Origin: Syntrophaceae bacterium UBA2210
GTDB taxonomy: Bacteria; Desulfobacterota; Syntrophia; Syntrophales; UBA2210
Reading direction: 5' to 3'
DNA: 64,000 bases
Assembly: GCA_002327865.1 (NCBI GenBank)
Contig: DCUQ01000009.1
Span: 96,802 to 160,801, forward strand
In this document: piece after piece, positions 1 to 8,536 of the stretch
Numbering within the stretch: position 1 is the stretch's first letter
Layout: each line of letters begins with the position of its first letter
Notes under the pieces: model-generated
Database searches by the model: none
Told to the model about the DNA's origin: nothing
What the model saw: the letters and a program-made list of their open reading frames with translations, nothing else
Made by a program: the position numbers and the translations under genes

Positions 1-1
1 C

Positions 2-616
2 CTGGTACTGGTCATTATAGCGGCACCGTTGACCTATCTGCTTGTATACGTTCGCTTTGCCGGTAAATCGTTCTTCGAAGCGCTGCTCACGCTTCCCATG
101 GTCCTGCCGCCTACGGTCCTCGGCTTTTACCTGCTTCTGGTCATGACGCCCCAGGGAAATATCGGCAGGTTCTGGGAGGCTGTAACCGGTTCCCCATTAA
201 TCTTCACATTCGCCGGGATTGTTGCTGCGTCACTCGTCTACAGCCTTCCATTTGCCATTCAACCCATGAAGGCTGCTTTTGAAAAGATAGATCGCCGCCT
301 GCTGGAGAGTGCCTATGTTTTAGGATTGTCGCCCATGGCCGCGTTTTTTAAGGTTATTATCCCGAATGCCGTCAACGGATTGGCCGCATCGGCAATCCTC
401 GTGTTTATCCATACCCTCGGAGAGTTCGGGGTTATTCTTATGGTCGGAGGAAGCATCCCCGGTGAAACGAAGGTCGCATCCATAGCCATCTACGAGGCGG
501 TAGAGGCACTCCGATATCGGGATGCCGCCATGATGTGCCTGGTACTGGTGCCGGTCAGCTATATTTTCCTTCTTCTCATCAATCGGCTGACCAGGAGGCA
601 AATCTATGGAGCTTAA
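2..616 (+). CDS. modB: Molybdate/tungstate ABC transporter permease ModB (5' partial)
   Basis: Inner-membrane permease that passes molybdate (or tungstate) from its periplasmic binding protein to the cytoplasm, driven by ModC. The frame is open to the left edge, so the true start and probably about 20 residues lie outside; 204 residues are visible. Several hydrophobic segments are separated by short loops. The EAA-type cytoplasmic loop that docks on the ATPase is seen as an ESAYVLGLSP stretch followed by a Gly-rich segment, and LGEFGVILMVGG is typical of ModB/CysT permeases. The end overlaps modC by 11 nt, indicating translational coupling. A modA gene would be expected just upstream of the window. 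Tungstate cannot be told from molybdate by sequence. Confidence 0.93.
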   Translation: MVLVIIAAPLTYLLVYVRFAGKSFFEALLTLPMVLPPTVLGFYLLLVMTPQGNIGRFWEAVTGSPLIFTFAGIVAASLVYSLPFAIQPMKAAFEKIDRRLLESAYVLGLSPMAAFFKVIIPNAVNGLAASAILVFIHTLGEFGVILMVGGSIPGETKVASIAIYEAVEALRYRDAAMMCLVLVPVSYIFLLLINRLTRRQIYGA

Positions 617-1364
617 CGTCTCAATCAAAAAGAAACTGCCCCATTTTAATCTCGATATTTCTTTTTCCTGCAGGCAGGGACGTTTGCTTGCCCTCGTAGG
701 ACCATCGGGGGCTGGCAAGACAACCACGATCAGGATTCTGGCCGGACTCGACCGGCCAGACGAGGGGCGGATAACTTACGATAATGATGTCTGGGTGGAT
801 ACTGATAAAAAGATATTTCTGCCGCCGCAACAGCGGCATCTCGGATATGTCTTTCAGGAATACACACTGTTTCCCCATCTGACGGTTGCCGGAAACGTAG
901 CCTTCGGCGCCGCAGATAAGAAAGATGCTTCAAAGCTGCTTCGCAGGTTCAATATCTGGCATCTTAGAGACCGCAAGACAGACAAGATATCGGGGGGTGA
1001 GCGTCAGCGTTGCGCCATATGCCAGGCTATGGCCCGGAATCCCCGCCTTCTTCTGCTGGATGAGCCGTTTTCCGCCCTTGACGCGGTGACCCGGCAGAAT
1101 CTCCGCAAAGAATTGCGAACGCTTAAACAGGAGTTATCGATTCCCGTAATCCATGTAACACACGATATTTCAGAAGCGCTCTATCTGGCGGATGATGTTC
1201 TTCCCATAGTGGGCGGCAGGATTGTCAGGAAATGGATGGTTCAGTTCATGCTGAAGGGCCGTCCCCCTGTTCAGGAAAAATTTATTGAAAATATGGATGG
1301 TCAAGACTCACGCAACAGGGAAGATCTTTCCATCCTGTATGATTCTCTGGAGGTAATGCAATAG
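606..1364 (+). CDS. modC: Molybdate/tungstate ABC transporter ATPase ModC
   Basis: Cytoplasmic ATPase powering molybdate/tungstate import. Walker A is GPSGAGKTT at residues 32-40, the Q-loop near 81-85, the signature SGGERQR near 129-135, Walker B LLLLDE near 148-153 and the switch histidine at 186. At 252 residues it is about 100 shorter than E. coli ModC and appears to lack the C-terminal TOBE/Mop regulatory domain. The ATG follows an AGGAGG ribosome site inside the end of modB. The stop overlaps the GTG start of the next gene by one base. The compact form resembles ModC/WtpC of anaerobes; substrate choice is inferred from the neighbours. Confidence 0.92.
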   Translation: MELNVSIKKKLPHFNLDISFSCRQGRLLALVGPSGAGKTTTIRILAGLDRPDEGRITYDNDVWVDTDKKIFLPPQQRHLGYVFQEYTLFPHLTVAGNVAFGAADKKDASKLLRRFNIWHLRDRKTDKISGGERQRCAICQAMARNPRLLLLDEPFSALDAVTRQNLRKELRTLKQELSIPVIHVTHDISEALYLADDVLPIVGGRIVRKWMVQFMLKGRPPVQEKFIENMDGQDSRNREDLSILYDSLEVMQ

Positions 1365-2998
1365 TGAATATCGGTCCTTACTCTTTTGATGAATATATTC
1401 AGCTGGTGAAATCGTTTCATGGCCACATCGCGCCCGGCATGATTGCCGGCGGGATTATGGTCGACATGGCCCTCAACAACAGACCGGCCGGGGAATTATT
1501 CGACGCGCTTTGCGAAACGGAAAGCTGTCTTCCCGATGCGGTTCAACTCCTGACTCCCTGCACGGTGGGGAACGGGTGGCTTCGAATTGTCAACGTGGGG
1601 CGATACGCCGTCACGCTCTATGAAAAATACACAGGTGAAGGGATCCGGGTTTATCTCGATTCGTCTAAAATCGACAAGTGGCCGGTGATCAAGGAATGGT
1701 TTTTTAAACTCGTACCTAAGAAAAAACAGGATTCAAACGCTCTTTTTGCTCAGATAAGAGACGCCGGGGAAAATCTGTACAGTCTGCAGAGTGTGCAGGT
1801 CCAGCCACAATTCCTGGAAAGGCGGTCAAAGAAAGGCATCTCTATTTGTCCTTTGTGCGGCGAAGCCTATCCATCGAAAGACGGCGAAGTCTGCTCCGGC
1901 TGCAGCGATCAGAAATTGTACACGAATATAGCCGCCTCCCGCCCCAAGTCTGCAGGCAGGGGACCTTCATTGCAGGCCATATCGGTAGAAGATGCCGTCG
2001 GACGTTCTCTGCTGCATGACATGACCCGCATTATTCCCAGCAGTGAGAAGGGTCCTGCATTCAAGAATAAACATGTAGTGGAACGGAGCGATGTCGATCT
2101 TCTCCTGACGATGGGAAAGAAAAAGGTTTATGTCGAAGGAGCCATCGAACCCGGCGACGAGTGGGTTCATGAAGACAAAGCCGCGCTGGCAATGGGCAGG
2201 GCTATGGCGGGTGACGGGGTTATCTTCACGGATGTGCCGAGCGAAGGGAAGGTTACTTTCAGGGCGGAACATGACGGTCTTTTGGTTGTCGATGAAGAGC
2301 GCCTGTTCCATCTCAATTGTGTACCCGACGTTATGTGCGCCGGCAGACAGAGTTACTCCGTCGTATCCCAGGGCGACAAGATCGGCGGAACAAGGGCTAT
2401 CCCACTCTATATATCTCAGAGTAACATCGGTAAAGCCCTTGCGGTTCTTGGTGAAAATCCTCTCTTCTCCGTGCTTCCCATGCGGCAACCGCAAGTCGGC
2501 ATTCTGGTGACCGGAACGGAAGTGTATGAGGGATTAGTGAAAGATGGTTTTGAGCCTCTCATACGGGGAAAACTGGAGCGACTGGGAGCAAAAACATTCC
2601 ACTCGCGCGTTGTCTCCGATGACAGGAATGCTATTGTCGAGGCAATCAGGGAACTGATAGCCAAGGATATCGACCTGCTCGTTACGACGGGAGGAATGTC
2701 GGTGGACCCGGACGATGTTACCCGGGCGGGATTGGAAGACGCCGGGGCTACCGATATACTCTATGGTGTTCCCATACTGCCCGGGGCGATGACCCTCCTC
2801 GCCCGTATCGGAGACGTCCAGGTTATCGGTGTACCTGCCGGGGCATTGTATTTCAAAACGACCAGTTTTGATCTGCTCGTTCCGCGCCTCCTGGCCGGTA
2901 TTAGCATATCCCGGCACGACCTCGCCCGGATGGGCAGCGGTGCTTTCTGTCTCGAATGTAAGAACTGCACCTTTCCCATGTGTCCTTTCGGCCGATAA
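1364..2998 (+). CDS. FmdE-domain / molybdopterin-binding (MoeA-like) fusion protein
   Basis: A 544-residue multidomain protein. Residues about 1-150 look like the FmdE domain, named for subunit E of formylmethanofuran dehydrogenase, with an SFHGHIAPG motif near the start. A zinc-ribbon-like CxxC...CxxC follows near 162-180. Residues about 205-330 resemble the family of molybdopterin-binding proteins with an FKNKHV-type segment. Residues about 350-520 are a MoCF_biosynth fold with GTEV and TTGGMSVDPDD motifs as in MoeA/MogA. The C-terminus has a Cys cluster (CxxCxxC...C). GTG start with a GGAGG site in the end of modC. With ModBC upstream it probably acts in delivering or loading Mo/W cofactor, perhaps for formate dehydrogenase; that role is inference. 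Confidence 0.8.
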   Translation: MNIGPYSFDEYIQLVKSFHGHIAPGMIAGGIMVDMALNNRPAGELFDALCETESCLPDAVQLLTPCTVGNGWLRIVNVGRYAVTLYEKYTGEGIRVYLDSSKIDKWPVIKEWFFKLVPKKKQDSNALFAQIRDAGENLYSLQSVQVQPQFLERRSKKGISICPLCGEAYPSKDGEVCSGCSDQKLYTNIAASRPKSAGRGPSLQAISVEDAVGRSLLHDMTRIIPSSEKGPAFKNKHVVERSDVDLLLTMGKKKVYVEGAIEPGDEWVHEDKAALAMGRAMAGDGVIFTDVPSEGKVTFRAEHDGLLVVDEERLFHLNCVPDVMCAGRQSYSVVSQGDKIGGTRAIPLYISQSNIGKALAVLGENPLFSVLPMRQPQVGILVTGTEVYEGLVKDGFEPLIRGKLERLGAKTFHSRVVSDDRNAIVEAIRELIAKDIDLLVTTGGMSVDPDDVTRAGLEDAGATDILYGVPILPGAMTLLARIGDVQVIGVPAGALYFKTTSFDLLVPRLLAGISISRHDLARMGSGAFCLECKNCTFPMCPFGR

Positions 2999-3160
2999 AA
3001 GCAGCAGCGCACCAAGCGCCGAGGCATAATATTCCAGCATGCATTACAAGGCTTAATCTCAACCATGCGAGCTATAGTTATTACCTTGACTTATAAAACT
3101 CTTTTCCCTATAAGGAATGTTCATAATCCATTGTAAACTGTTTGGGTGGCTTGAGGAATT

Positions 3161-3439
3161 ATGAAGATACGACATAAAATCTGGCTGGAAGAAGATGGAA
3201 AGGTGCTGTTCGGTCTGGGCCGTTACAAGCTGTTCAAGGCAATCGATGAATTACACAGCCTGAACGCGGCGGCAAAGCAATTGAACATGTCGTACCGGGC
3301 GGCATGGGGTCGGGTGAAAGCGTCCGAGGATCGAATGGGTAAAAAACTGGTTGAACGTTCCCAGGGAAAGGGTATGTACCTGACGGCTTACGCGATATTA
3401 CTCCTTGAACAATTTGACCGGTTGGAACAGCAGACATGA
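3161..3439 (+). CDS. Short ModE-like winged-helix regulator (DNA-binding domain only)
   Basis: A 92-residue protein matching the N-terminal LysR-type winged helix of ModE: a DGKVLFGLGRYKLFKAIDEL segment, a helix-turn-helix around SLNAAAKQLNMSYRAAWGRV, and an arginine-rich wing ending in GKGMYLTAYA. It lacks the C-terminal Mop/TOBE domains that bind molybdate in full-length ModE, so it either senses metal through a partner or acts without direct ligand binding. It stands 162 bp after the FmdE fusion, with a GAGG site before the ATG. The mod genes upstream are the obvious targets, as ModE controls mod operons in other bacteria; no operator was identified. Confidence 0.82.
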   Translation: MKIRHKIWLEEDGKVLFGLGRYKLFKAIDELHSLNAAAKQLNMSYRAAWGRVKASEDRMGKKLVERSQGKGMYLTAYAILLLEQFDRLEQQT

Positions 3440-3996
3440 ACATTCTTACAGGAGACTGGTCAAAGTCTCTCATCATCGCTCAAGAATAAAACCGGAAGTC
3501 GATCGGCAAAAAAATCTTCCGGCGAGCCGGACAGCAGAAAATAGTTAATCCGATTTTTGCTTTTCTTTTCACCTGTCGCTAGCGGCCTTTCTCCGCCCGG
3601 CATGTTGACAGGCAATTCATTTTACAATTTCCGATTTTAAAAATATCCCTGAAAAATGCCCGAGTATAACGAGTAATTTTCAATCACAGTAAAACGCGAG
3701 GCGTGGTTATTTTTGCTTGACAGTATGCCACAAATAACATATGTCATCGCTACCATAAGTTGCTATGGGAAAATTCTGCCGTTACCGGGAGATTATACAC
3801 CGGAAAGGCGAAACAGATCCGGAGACTGATCATAATCCTGCATATTGTGATTGTTACTTTATCTCTTAAAAACCGGATGTCCGGGAATGTGGAATCGCCG
3901 TTCAGGGTTGAACCCGATTTCTGTGGATTACATGTAGTTATTTAGAATCTTTTTCCGTTCTGGACATTCGTAAAATTTTAAAATGGAGGAATAAAA
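3440..3996 (+). other. 557-bp intergenic region upstream of the periplasmic hydrogenase
   Basis: AT-rich spacer with no convincing gene; a 61-codon open frame at 3760-3945 has no ribosome site and no recognisable protein character. A weak inverted repeat CCGGAAG/CTTCCGG lies at 3492-3532 and could be part of a terminator or operator. A TTGACA hexamer at 3717-3722 is followed 17 bp later by TATGTC (3740-3745), overlapping the palindrome ACATATGT; this is a possible promoter for the hydrogenase genes, with a long leader of about 250 nt. None of these signals is strong. Confidence 0.35.
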
Positions 3997-5271
3997 GTGA
4001 ACGCAGAAGCCAGAACGTATCAGAAAGGAGAAATTCCCGGCATTATCAGGATCGATTCGGATACATGCAAGGGATGTGACTCCTGTAAACGCTACTGTCC
4101 CACAGGAGCTATTACGGGAATGTTCGGGGCCGCTCATGCTATCGACACGGAAAAATGTATCAATTGCGGCCAGTGCCTTATCAATTGTCCCTTTGGTGCC
4201 ATCCATGAAACCGTCGATACTGTTGATACCGTCATTGCCAGTCTGCAGGATAAAAATATCACGGTTGTCGGTATACCCGCGCCCGCGGTCCGCGTGGCCA
4301 TCGGCGAGGAGTTCGGCATGGCCGACGGGTCCCTGGTCACGAAGGAGATGTACGGGGCTATGAAGAAAGCCGGGTTCGAAATTCTGGACAACAACTTCGC
4401 GGCGGATCTCACCATAATGGAGGAAGGAACTGAGTTTATAGTGCGGGCGCGACATGCCCTCTTCGGAGAGGAAGGCCATGGACATGTCGGACCGCTTCCG
4501 CAGTTTACCTCCTGCTGTCCGGCATGGATCAGATACGTAGAGACCAGATATCCGTCCCTGATCCCGAATCTTTCGTCCGCCAAGTCTCCCCAGCAGATGG
4601 CCGGCCCCCTCGCCAAGACATACGGGGCCCTGGAAATCTGGAAAAAACCACCGGAGAGCATATATACCGTAGGGATCATGCCCTGTACTGCAAAAAAGTT
4701 CGAGGCGTCCCGCCCTGAGTTCACCAGCGCATACCACTTCCTGAAGAAGGAAGGAAAAGCGGGTTCCGATACTCTCTACCCGGATATCGACACGGTGTTG
4801 ACGACCCGTGATCTCGCACGGCTGTTCAAAAAAATGAAGCTCGACTTCAGGAAGGCGGGCGATGTTGAAGCCGGTCCGCTGGCGGAGTATACCGGCGCGG
4901 GTACGATCTTCGGGAATACGGGCGGTGTCATGGAGGCCGCGGTTCGAACGGCCTACAGGGTATTAACGGGCAACGAACTGGATCCCCTCGAGTTTAAACC
5001 GGTAAGAGGCATGAAGGGTGTCAAGAGCGCCTCCGTCACCTTGATGGATACGAAGTATGGTAAGGAAGTAACCGTCAATCTGGCCGTTGTTAACGGCCTG
5101 CACGGCAATATAGAACCGGTCCTTGAACGTGTCATGGCGGGGACATCCCCGTACCATTTCATCGAAGTAATGACCTGCCCCGGCGGCTGCATTAACGGCG
5201 GCGGACAGCCTATCAAATCCGATGGATCTTCATGGCTGCGGGCCGCTTTGCCGTTGTTCGGCTGGAAGTGA
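3997..5271 (+). CDS. hydA: Periplasmic [FeFe] hydrogenase, large (catalytic) subunit
   Basis: Catalyses reversible H2 oxidation/proton reduction at an H-cluster. Two ferredoxin-type [4Fe-4S] sites are visible (Cys 24/27/30/34 and 54/57/60/64). The three H-cluster signatures are complete: TSCCPAW (171-177) including the second Cys that in this family serves proton transfer, MPCTAKKFE (228-236), and the CPGGC segment (390-405). No [2Fe-2S] domain is present; the 424-residue size matches Desulfovibrio-type HydA. It has no signal peptide of its own, so export would be by hitch-hiking on the Tat signal of the next gene. GTG start behind a GGAGG site. The adjacent cytochrome b suggests electron exchange with the quinone pool (inference). 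Confidence 0.96.
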   Translation: MNAEARTYQKGEIPGIIRIDSDTCKGCDSCKRYCPTGAITGMFGAAHAIDTEKCINCGQCLINCPFGAIHETVDTVDTVIASLQDKNITVVGIPAPAVRVAIGEEFGMADGSLVTKEMYGAMKKAGFEILDNNFAADLTIMEEGTEFIVRARHALFGEEGHGHVGPLPQFTSCCPAWIRYVETRYPSLIPNLSSAKSPQQMAGPLAKTYGALEIWKKPPESIYTVGIMPCTAKKFEASRPEFTSAYHFLKKEGKAGSDTLYPDIDTVLTTRDLARLFKKMKLDFRKAGDVEAGPLAEYTGAGTIFGNTGGVMEAAVRTAYRVLTGNELDPLEFKPVRGMKGVKSASVTLMDTKYGKEVTVNLAVVNGLHGNIEPVLERVMAGTSPYHFIEVMTCPGGCINGGGQPIKSDGSSWLRAALPLFGWK

Positions 5272-5287
5272 TTGAAAGGAGAAAGAT

Positions 5288-5605
5288 ATGGAAGAGAGAA
5301 ATTATCAATATGAAGAAAATCCCTCATATGTTTCACGGAGGGAGTTTATTACCATCGGCGGTATCGTAATCGCCATCCTTGCCCTTCCCGCCGTATGGAT
5401 AAGGTCGGTGGTTGTAAAACGAAACAACTATATTCGTGCACGGATCAGCGGATTGTACAAGGACGATAAGGGCTCCCGGATCCGGGTCAGTCACAAAAAC
5501 AGCGGTGTGGCAAAGCTTTATAAAAATTTCGCCGGGCATCCCCTGAGCGAAGTTTCGGAAGAACTGTTTCACACTAAAGACTATGTAAATAGAACACTTA
5601 TCTAA
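5288..5605 (+). CDS. hydB: [FeFe] hydrogenase small subunit with Tat signal
   Basis: Small subunit that wraps the catalytic subunit and carries the export signal. A twin-arginine motif SRREF is at 16-20, followed by a hydrophobic stretch (about 22-38) without a clear signal-peptidase site, so the segment may stay as a membrane anchor. The remainder (about 50-105) fits the iron hydrogenase small subunit family: LYKNF...HPLSEVSEELFHTKDY. It lies 16 bp after hydA with an AAAGGAG site and 14 bp before the cytochrome b gene, so all three should be one transcript. Placement and signal show that the complex works on the periplasmic face. Confidence 0.93.
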   Translation: MEERNYQYEENPSYVSRREFITIGGIVIAILALPAVWIRSVVVKRNNYIRARISGLYKDDKGSRIRVSHKNSGVAKLYKNFAGHPLSEVSEELFHTKDYVNRTLI

Positions 5606-5619
5606 AAGGAGTAGATCCG

Positions 5620-6273
5620 ATGAGTAGGAATCAAACGTGGATATTAAAACATCCCTGGAGCGTAAGAAGTTTTCATTATCTGCTTGTACTGAGTTTCATA
5701 CCACTGGCCATTACCGGTGTGGCGCTCTACTTCAAACCCTTCGATCAATCGACAATGAATCTGTACATGAGAATTCACGTGGTGACGGGTGTTATTCTGA
5801 CGCTGGATGCCGTTGCCTATTTTATAATCGGTTTTGACCGTGTTATAGCGTTTATCAAGAGAAGTTTTTCATTCTCGGCAAATGACATAAAGTGGTTTTC
5901 AGTATTGGGCGGATACCCCCAGAAATTCCTCTTGAAAAAAAAGGTTACCCTTCCCCCTATGGGGAAGTATAACTCCGGCCAGAAATTGTTCGGCGTCTGT
6001 GTACTGATCGGCGGAACGATTCTCATCGCTACGGGTTGGGGACTCTGGGCATTCCCTCATATTCTCCCACACGGTACCGGATCCCTGTTTGGAACGCTTC
6101 ATCTTGTATTTGGCTGGATATTGATCCTGTTTCTGCTGGTCCATGTCTTCCTGGGGATTTACATGTTTGACGACTTCAAGGCGATGTTCCTGCATGGAAA
6201 AATCCCGTATGAAGAAGCCAAGGAAATAGCACCGATCTGGGTGGAACGGGAACTGATGAAAGTCGAGCGGTAA
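5620..6273 (+). CDS. Diheme cytochrome b subunit (formate dehydrogenase gamma / Ni,Fe-hydrogenase type)
   Basis: A 217-residue membrane protein with about four transmembrane helices (near 20-38, 52-72, 123-142, 158-182). Histidines at 19 and 53, and 161 and 175, lie in or next to the helices and are good candidates for axial ligands of two b hemes, as in FdnI/FdhI-type cytochromes. It follows the hydrogenase small subunit by 14 bp with an AAAGGAG site. It most likely takes electrons between the periplasmic hydrogenase and menaquinone. In a syntroph the reverse direction, quinol to H2, would be a route for reverse electron transport; that is inference. The extended C-terminus ends in a basic and acidic cytoplasmic-type tail. 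Confidence 0.9.
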   Translation: MSRNQTWILKHPWSVRSFHYLLVLSFIPLAITGVALYFKPFDQSTMNLYMRIHVVTGVILTLDAVAYFIIGFDRVIAFIKRSFSFSANDIKWFSVLGGYPQKFLLKKKVTLPPMGKYNSGQKLFGVCVLIGGTILIATGWGLWAFPHILPHGTGSLFGTLHLVFGWILILFLLVHVFLGIYMFDDFKAMFLHGKIPYEEAKEIAPIWVERELMKVER

Positions 6274-6381
6274 GATAATCATTCGAAAGATGCGAATGTC
6301 ACGGTTATCTTCTATTCGCCGGTTTGAAGGTTGCAGCCCGATAATTTCTAACTACCCTATATTGTTAAAGGAGTATTGAAG

Positions 6382-8136
6382 ATGGCTTTGGTAACAGTAA
6401 CCATAGACAACACAAAAACTAAGGTCGAAGAGGGAAGCACTGTCCTGGAAGCGGCACGCGCAGCGGGCATTACCATACCGACTTTGTGTGCATTTCCGGA
6501 GATAGGACATACTCCCGGTGCCTGCCGGGTCTGCGTGGTAGAGGTGGAACACCAGCGGGCGCTGGTTGCTTCGTGCGTATTTCCCGTCAGTGAAGGAATG
6601 GTAATCCATACGAATTCCGATCGTGTCCGCAAGGCCCGCAGGATGGTTGTCGAATTACTGCTCGCAAATCACCCGCCGGAATGCAACACCTGCGTCCGGA
6701 ACGGAAATTGCGAACTTCAGAAAGTAGCCGAGCAGGTAGGTCTGAGGGAAATACGATTCGATACCGTCTTCCCGCCGAAGGAAGACATCATCGATGCATC
6801 CAGTCCGTCCATTGTAAGAGATTCGAGGAAATGTATCCTCTGTAACAGATGTGTAACGGTATGTGAACAGGTCCAGACCGTTGCCGCGCTTACACCGGCA
6901 GGTAGAGGTAGCAGTGCACGCGTCGTGCCGGCATTCGACCTTCCGCTAAACGAAACGAACTGTACAAACTGCGGTCAGTGCGTCATGGCATGCCCCGTCG
7001 GTGCCTTATATGAAAAAGATCAGACGGACGAGGTCTGGAAGGTACTGAATGATCCTTCGAAACATGTGGTGGTTCAGGAAGCTCCGGCCATCAGAGCCGC
7101 CCTGGGAGAAGAGTTCGGCATGCCCGCCGGTTCCCTCGTCACGGGGAAAATGCTCGCCGCCTTGAGACGGTTAGGTTTCGACCGGGTTTTCGATACTAAT
7201 TTCACCGCCGACCTGACGATTATGGAAGAGGGTCACGAACTGCTGAAAAGAGTCAAAGAAGGTGGAAAGCTTCCTCTTATAACCTCATGTTCTCCCGGGT
7301 GGATCAAGTTCTGCGAACATTTTTATCCGGATCTGCTGGATAATATTTCAACATGTAAATCTCCGCAGCAGATGTTCGGCCCGATGGCAAAAACATACTA
7401 CGCAGAATCCGTGGACATCGATCCTGCAAATATTATCGTCGTTTCGGTAATGCCCTGCACGGCGAAAAAGTTTGAAGCTCAGAGACCGGAAATGAATGAC
7501 AGCGGCCACCGGGATGTGGATATAGTGCTTACCACCAGGGAACTTGCCAGAATGATACGGGAAGCAGGCATAGACTTTGTAAATCTTCCCGACGAAGAAC
7601 CCGATCTTCCCATGGGTGAATACACCGGTGCCGCCACAATCTTCGGGGCAACCGGCGGTGTCATGGAAGCGGCACTCCGTACAGCGTATGCAGTAGTCAC
7701 CGGAGAAAGCCTCAAAAATCTCGATATCATGCCGGTTCGCGGGCTGGACGGCGTCAAAGCCGCCGCGGTGAATATCCCCGGAATCGGAGAGGTAAAGGTC
7801 GCAGTGGCTCACGGTCTGGGGAACGCGAGAAAAGTGCTGGATAAAGTCCGGTCCGGTGAAGCCGATTACCACTTCATCGAGATCATGGCCTGTCCCGGCG
7901 GATGCATCGGTGGCGGGGGACAGCCTATTCCCACAAACAACGAGATAAGACGCCTGCGGAGCGATGCCCTTTACCAGGACGACAGTTCCGTACAGGAAAA
8001 CAGGCAGTCTCATGAGAATCAATCCGTCCAGAAAGCTTATGAAACTTTTCTGAAAGAGCCGCTGGGGCACAAATCACACAAGCTGCTCCACACTCATTAT
8101 ACGGAGCGGGGAACGGATGTGCCGCACAAGGGATAA
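6382..8136 (+). CDS. hndD: Cytosolic [FeFe] hydrogenase, HndD/HydA type with four accessory cluster domains
   Basis: A 584-residue hydrogenase catalytic subunit. An N-terminal [2Fe-2S] domain has Cys 36/48/51/65; a His-Cys3 [4Fe-4S] motif (HPPECNTCVRNGNC) lies near 95-108; two ferredoxin [4Fe-4S] motifs lie around 150-215. The H-cluster motifs are TSCSPGW, MPCTAKKFE and CPGGC. The first has Ser where the other hydrogenase has Cys, a variation I associate with NAD-linked or bifurcating types. The C-terminus carries a fused small-subunit-like segment (KSHKLLHTHY). No signal peptide is seen, so it is cytosolic. The ATG with AAAGGAG 8 nt away is preferred over an in-frame TTG two codons earlier. 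NuoE/NuoF-like partners, usual in such complexes, are absent nearby. Confidence 0.94.
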   Translation: MALVTVTIDNTKTKVEEGSTVLEAARAAGITIPTLCAFPEIGHTPGACRVCVVEVEHQRALVASCVFPVSEGMVIHTNSDRVRKARRMVVELLLANHPPECNTCVRNGNCELQKVAEQVGLREIRFDTVFPPKEDIIDASSPSIVRDSRKCILCNRCVTVCEQVQTVAALTPAGRGSSARVVPAFDLPLNETNCTNCGQCVMACPVGALYEKDQTDEVWKVLNDPSKHVVVQEAPAIRAALGEEFGMPAGSLVTGKMLAALRRLGFDRVFDTNFTADLTIMEEGHELLKRVKEGGKLPLITSCSPGWIKFCEHFYPDLLDNISTCKSPQQMFGPMAKTYYAESVDIDPANIIVVSVMPCTAKKFEAQRPEMNDSGHRDVDIVLTTRELARMIREAGIDFVNLPDEEPDLPMGEYTGAATIFGATGGVMEAALRTAYAVVTGESLKNLDIMPVRGLDGVKAAAVNIPGIGEVKVAVAHGLGNARKVLDKVRSGEADYHFIEIMACPGGCIGGGGQPIPTNNEIRRLRSDALYQDDSSVQENRQSHENQSVQKAYETFLKEPLGHKSHKLLHTHYTERGTDVPHKG

Positions 8137-8230
8137 TCACCATCGATGAACGGCTGATAAACAGCAAACAATAAACAGAGGCCTGCGACAAGGATTTTTT
8201 CTGAACTCAAGGGCTGGGAAGAAACAATAA

Positions 8231-8262
8231 AAACCCGGCCCTTTACTTAGGCCGGGTTTTTT
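8231..8262 (+). terminator. Rho-independent terminator
   Basis: AAACCCGGCC and GCCGGGTTT form a perfect 9-bp stem with a 10-nt loop, followed by a run of six to seven T. It separates the hydrogenase gene from the maturation operon only 17 bp before the next start codon, so it may be an attenuator-like boundary as well as an end. Confidence 0.9.
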
Positions 8263-8278
8263 AGTGACGGAGACATTA

Positions 8279-8536
8279 ATGGAAGAAAAACGGGTTGGGT
8301 TTGTCGGAATCATAGTGAAAGACAGGAAAAAGGATGCCGCAAAAGTAAACGAAATATTGACCGAGTTCGGAGACATCGTGGTGGGGAGAATAGGGCTCCC
8401 GTATCGTGAACGGGGTGTAAGTGTCATCGCCGTCATTGTCGACGGATCGACGAACGATATCGGATCGATGACGGGGAAACTCGGCATGCTTGACGATGTA
8501 ACCGTCAAATCGGCGCTGGCGAAGCAAAATGGGTAA
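8279..8536 (+). CDS. TM1266-type iron-only hydrogenase system regulator
   Basis: An 85-residue protein of the ACT/NikR-C-like family annotated as iron-only hydrogenase system putative regulator (TM1266 family). The pattern is a start with RVGFVGIIV, a central GDIVVGRIGLPYRERGVSVIAVIVDG and a closing LGMLDDVTVKSAL. The family is normally found beside hydEFG genes, as here. It has no obvious DNA-binding helix; its molecular role is not established. The ATG with GGAG six bases upstream is chosen over an in-frame GTG at 8264. It overlaps aspA by 8 nt and starts 17 bp after the terminator. Confidence 0.88.
   Translation: MEEKRVGFVGIIVKDRKKDAAKVNEILTEFGDIVVGRIGLPYRERGVSVIAVIVDGSTNDIGSMTGKLGMLDDVTVKSALAKQNG

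Noticed and set aside
1967..2494. 175-codon minus-strand open frame
   Set aside because: It is antisense to the well-supported FmdE/MoeA-like fusion and shows no family features.
3760..3945. 61-codon plus-strand open frame before the periplasmic hydrogenase
   Set aside because: No ribosome site, low-complexity hydrophobic product, falls in the presumed leader region.
3928..4737. 269-codon minus-strand open frame
   Set aside because: Antisense to the hydrogenase large subunit, whose motifs leave no doubt on the coding strand.
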